Assembly: GCA_002429375.1 (NCBI GenBank)
Contig: DIZP01000050.1
Span: 1-7,173, forward strand
Direction: 5' to 3'
DNA from: a bacterium UBA6025
GTDB lineage: Bacteria > Patescibacteriota > Saccharimonadia > Saccharimonadales > Saccharimonadaceae
Length of the DNA: 7,173 bases
Shown here: in pieces, positions 5,349-7,173 of the stretch
How positions within the stretch are numbered: position 1 is the first letter of the stretch
Layout of the letters: each line of letters opens with the position of its first letter
Program-made: the position numbers and the translations under genes
The notes under the pieces: model-generated
What the model was told of the DNA's origin: nothing
Database searches by the model: none
What the model saw: only the letters and a program-made list of their open reading frames with translations

Positions 5349-6177
5349 AATCGTCGATGAGCTTGGCAACTTGATCGGGTGTTTCATAGTGAGTTAAATG
5401 TCCCACACCTTTGATAACCTTTAGTGTGGCCCGAGGAAATAACTTGACCAACTCACGCTGTTTGGCGAGTGGCGTAATGTCATCAACGTCGCCCGCGATA
5501 AGCAGCGTCGGTACGGCAATAGTCGGTGCGTGTTCGCGGACCGTATGGCTGATTGACGTCTTGAAGGCTTCCGATAACACGGCCGGATTTGCATACGTGC
5601 TGAAGTGTTGCAGGTGCTGATTGTGGATGAAGGCGCGCAACTGCTTGTCCTTTGTTTTTGCCATGGTACTGCTCATAACCATCACGATTGGCTTGGTCGA
5701 TAACCAACTATGGGCAATTTTTGGTGGCAATTTTCGGCCGAGTAAGTAATAAAATATAGCCAGTTTCGTTAAGGCCGCTTTGGGTCCTTCGAGCGCTGGT
5801 GCCCCAATCGGATTGACCAGTATCAACTTTGAGATTGTAGCTGGATACTCACCGGCATAGGCGGCGGTGACGATACTGCCGAAAGAGTGACCAAGCAGAA
5901 CTGGCGGCTCTGGGAGCTTAAGCTCGTCGATGAAGGCGCGTAGCCACTGGGCATAACTATCGAGGCTGTGACCGTGAGTGAGCGGTTCGCTTTCGCCAAA
6001 ACCAGGTAAGTCGGGCACAATCAGGTGATGGCCTGGCAGCGCTTTGGCAATCAAATCAAGTCCGTGATGTGTGCCACGAAACCCATGAATCATCACGATG
6101 GTTGGGAGTGTCGGGTCGTGATACGTCCAGTACGCAATCTTCGTGCCCTGTAGCGGAATAATATTTCGTGAACTCAT
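5338..6177 (-). CDS. Alpha/beta hydrolase
   Basis: A 279-residue alpha/beta-hydrolase fold protein (Abhydrolase_1 type). The full catalytic set is visible: oxyanion segment HGFRG (31-35), PDLPGFGES (55-63), nucleophile elbow GHSFGS with S98, the acidic residue D232 in GDVDDITP (229-236), and H260 in GVGHLTHYE. A helical lid region lies at about 125-210. There is no signal peptide, so it is probably cytosolic. The substrate is unknown; esterase, lipase or C-C hydrolase activity are all possible in this family. I chose the ATG at 6177 (MSSRN); the in-frame TTG at 6198 would put the -10 element inside the coding region. The 30-nt gap from the upstream gene carries a promoter, but co-transcription with that gene is also possible. 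The 3' end overlaps the convergent glycosyltransferase gene. Confidence 0.93.
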   Translation of the reverse strand: MSSRNIIPLQGTKIAYWTYHDPTLPTIVMIHGFRGTHHGLDLIAKALPGHHLIVPDLPGFGESEPLTHGHSLDSYAQWLRAFIDELKLPEPPVLLGHSFGSIVTAAYAGEYPATISKLILVNPIGAPALEGPKAALTKLAIFYYLLGRKLPPKIAHSWLSTKPIVMVMSSTMAKTKDKQLRAFIHNQHLQHFSTYANPAVLSEAFKTSISHTVREHAPTIAVPTLLIAGDVDDITPLAKQRELVKLFPRATLKVIKGVGHLTHYETPDQVAKLIDDFIR

Positions 6178-6186
6178 TATTGAATA

Positions 6187-6192
6187 AGTATA
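6187..6192 (-). promoter_or_regulatory. -10 element of the alpha/beta hydrolase gene
   Basis: TATACT on the minus strand, inside the palindrome AGTATACT (6187-6194). It ends 9 nt before the ATG at 6177, again giving a leader of only about 3 nt without a Shine-Dalgarno. No convincing -35 at 17 bp (GTTCGT). Confidence 0.5.
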
Positions 6193-6207
6193 CTCCAAGC
6201 CGGGTAG

Positions 6208-6651
6208 TTACGAACGGCCGTCCCTGGTTACAGATTGAGGTGGCCGCATAAAATACTGGTAAATTCTATCATCGACATTTTTTGTGTATGCCATTGCCAT
6301 CGTATGGATATCGGTCAGCGAATCCCCGCATTCGGCTCTTTCCAAGCAACAAGTTTGTAGGTGTTGGGCTTCGGCCTCGTACCCCATACCGAAGAGCATC
6401 GCAATGACGTTACCTGTTATCAGTTCAACGAAGGGTGCCATTTCGGGCGTCAGGTTTGGTTTCTTATGGCCGTCGGTGTCGGGAAGATAGAATGCATTCA
6501 TACTCAGCGAATGCCCCGCCAACTTGCGTGACCTTGCGCGCCGCGAACCAAAATTAAGCTCAATAACGTTATTGTTTTTTGTTGCTTCAAACAAAGGCAT
6601 CGCCTCTATGACTTCCCTGCTACTCATGAACATATTAAACACCCGTAGCAT
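6208..6651 (-). CDS. Hypothetical protein, about 147 aa
   Basis: I do not recognise this protein. From the ATG at 6651 it has 147 residues. The N-terminal third is polar and basic (FGSRRARSRKLAGHS at about 34-48). The part after residue 69 looks helical: PEMAPFVELITGNVIAMLFG is amphipathic and only moderately hydrophobic, and it is followed by a segment with Cys at 101, 102 and 108 and His at 97 and 116. Those residues could bind a metal, but they do not form a known motif. There is no clear signal peptide or membrane helix. The start is uncertain: GTG at 6660, ATG at 6651 and ATG at 6627 are possible. A TATAAA at 6666-6671 fits the first two, while a TTTAAT at 6634-6639 lies 6 nt before the last. 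The gene is followed after 30 nt by the hydrolase gene and diverges from the ABC-F gene. Confidence 0.7.
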   Translation of the reverse strand: MLRVFNMFMSSREVIEAMPLFEATKNNNVIELNFGSRRARSRKLAGHSLSMNAFYLPDTDGHKKPNLTPEMAPFVELITGNVIAMLFGMGYEAEAQHLQTCCLERAECGDSLTDIHTMAMAYTKNVDDRIYQYFMRPPQSVTRDGRS

Positions 6652-6665
6652 TTTTGGCACAAGAC

Positions 6666-6671
6666 TTTATA
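6666..6671 (-). promoter_or_regulatory. Candidate -10 of the hypothetical-protein gene
   Basis: TATAAA on the minus strand in an AT-rich stretch. It ends 14 nt before the ATG at 6651 and 5 nt before the GTG at 6660, so any leader would be short. Neighbouring A/T-rich hexamers make the exact position uncertain. Confidence 0.35.
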
Positions 6672-6714
6672 TTTAATTTTTCTGTTTTCGATGGTGCGGC
6701 TGTACTTCCACCTC

Positions 6715-6720
6715 TATAAA
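6715..6720 (+). promoter_or_regulatory. -10 element of the ABC-F gene
   Basis: TATAAA (5/6 match), ending 7 nt before the ATG at 6728 and 16 nt before the in-frame ATG at 6737. With the first ATG the mRNA would be leaderless to within one base. No Shine-Dalgarno and no clear -35 are present. Confidence 0.5.
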
Positions 6721-6736
6721 TGGTACGATGGTACGA
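6721..6736 (+). repeat. Tandem duplication of an 8-bp unit
   Basis: Two perfect adjacent copies of TGGTACGA occupy 6721-6728 and 6729-6736, between the -10 element and the ATG at 6737. The ATG at 6728 exists only because of the duplication: it spans the junction of the two copies. Confidence 0.85.
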
Positions 6737-7173
6737 ATGATTGCCGATATTACTATTACCGAAAAAAGCTTCGGACCCAAGCTCTTAATGAGTGGGATTC
6801 GGTTTAGTATTGACGACGGCGAGAAAGTCGGCGTTATTGGACGCAACGGCGTTGGCAAATCAACCCTCTTTGGCATATTGGCTGGGGCTGATAAAGACTT
6901 CGGTGGAGAAATCATTTTCAAACGTGGCACTGTCGTCGTGGCAACGGCGCAAGAACATCATGCTACCGGTGACACGACCGTCTTGCAATACGTTCTGGCG
7001 GGACTACCCGAATATAGCGAACTGAGCCATATTATTGAAAGTTATCCCCTGACGATGGGCGATAACATGAAATTGATCAATGAGTATACCCAGGCGCTGA
7101 TGCGGTTTGACGATAAGGGTTTTTACCAGATCGAAGAGCAGATTGAGCGTGAGCTCGACAACTTCCAGTTGCC
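6728..7173 (+). CDS. ABC-F type ATP-binding protein, N-terminal part
   Basis: An open frame runs from the ATG at 6728 through the end of the window, giving 148 residues without a stop. GRNGVGKST at 38-46 is a Walker A (P-loop) preceded by a typical ABC first-strand region (ADITITEKSFGPKLLMSGI), and Q75 in ATAQE is the likely Q-loop. The later segment (about 85-148), with helical, acidic sequence such as YQIEEQIERELDNF, and the lack of membrane helices fit the soluble ABC-F family, which acts on the ribosome in translation or antibiotic protection. Signature, Walker B, the linker and the second ATPase domain lie beyond the window, so the ABC-F subclass cannot be named. The start could also be the ATG at 6737 (MIADITIT), which matches the usual family start better. 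Confidence 0.88.
   Translation, partial: MVRMIADITITEKSFGPKLLMSGIRFSIDDGEKVGVIGRNGVGKSTLFGILAGADKDFGGEIIFKRGTVVVATAQEHHATGDTTVLQYVLAGLPEYSELSHIIESYPLTMGDNMKLINEYTQALMRFDDKGFYQIEEQIERELDNFQL

Noticed and set aside
1..7173. A novel defence, mobile or biosynthetic system
   Set aside because: I looked for CRISPR repeats, toxin-antitoxin pairs, transposases, phage genes and multi-enzyme clusters; the genes are housekeeping or single enzymes and nothing ties them into a new system.

Overview
The window is a compact stretch of a bacterial genome with ordinary housekeeping genes. Intergenic gaps are at most about 120 bp and base composition is near 50% GC. TGA is used as a normal stop and there is no in-frame TGA inside the genes. 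The short gene-to-gene distances and the N-terminus of the truncated HAD protein (FAVFDIDGT) suggest a Patescibacteria/CPR genome, perhaps Saccharibacteria. That placement comes from recognition of protein style only, so I hold it loosely. The first 23 bases are not genomic: they carry the Tn5/Nextera mosaic end, so this is the end of a short-read contig.

Layout from left to right: (1) the 5' fragment of a HAD-type phosphatase gene (minus), directly behind an exonuclease III-type AP endonuclease (minus); (2) smpB (minus), for trans-translation; (3) a five-helix membrane protein of unknown function (plus), divergent from smpB; (4) pyrH, UMP kinase (plus); (5) two divergent GT4 glycosyltransferases, one minus and one plus, on either side of a 38-bp gap; (6) an alpha/beta hydrolase (minus), whose 3' end overlaps the second glycosyltransferase by 11 bp, and upstream of it an unrecognised protein of about 147 aa (minus); (7) the first 148 codons of an ABC-F type ATPase (plus), cut by the window end.

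The genes cover DNA repair, ribosome rescue, nucleotide metabolism and probably cell-envelope glycosylation. They do not form a single pathway. The two glycosyltransferases are the only pair with a clear functional link.

The most interesting signal is in the promoters. Six genes (xth, smpB, pyrH, the plus-strand glycosyltransferase, the hydrolase, the ABC-F gene) have a good -10 hexamer ending only 6-9 nt before the start codon, and a seventh (the minus-strand glycosyltransferase) has one at 11 nt. Usable Shine-Dalgarno sequences are mostly absent. This predicts leaderless or nearly leaderless mRNAs. The HAD gene, internal to an operon, instead has a well-spaced Shine-Dalgarno. The two glycosyltransferases are driven by extended -10 elements placed exactly back to back. 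I saw no defence system, CRISPR array, mobile element, tRNA or rRNA.
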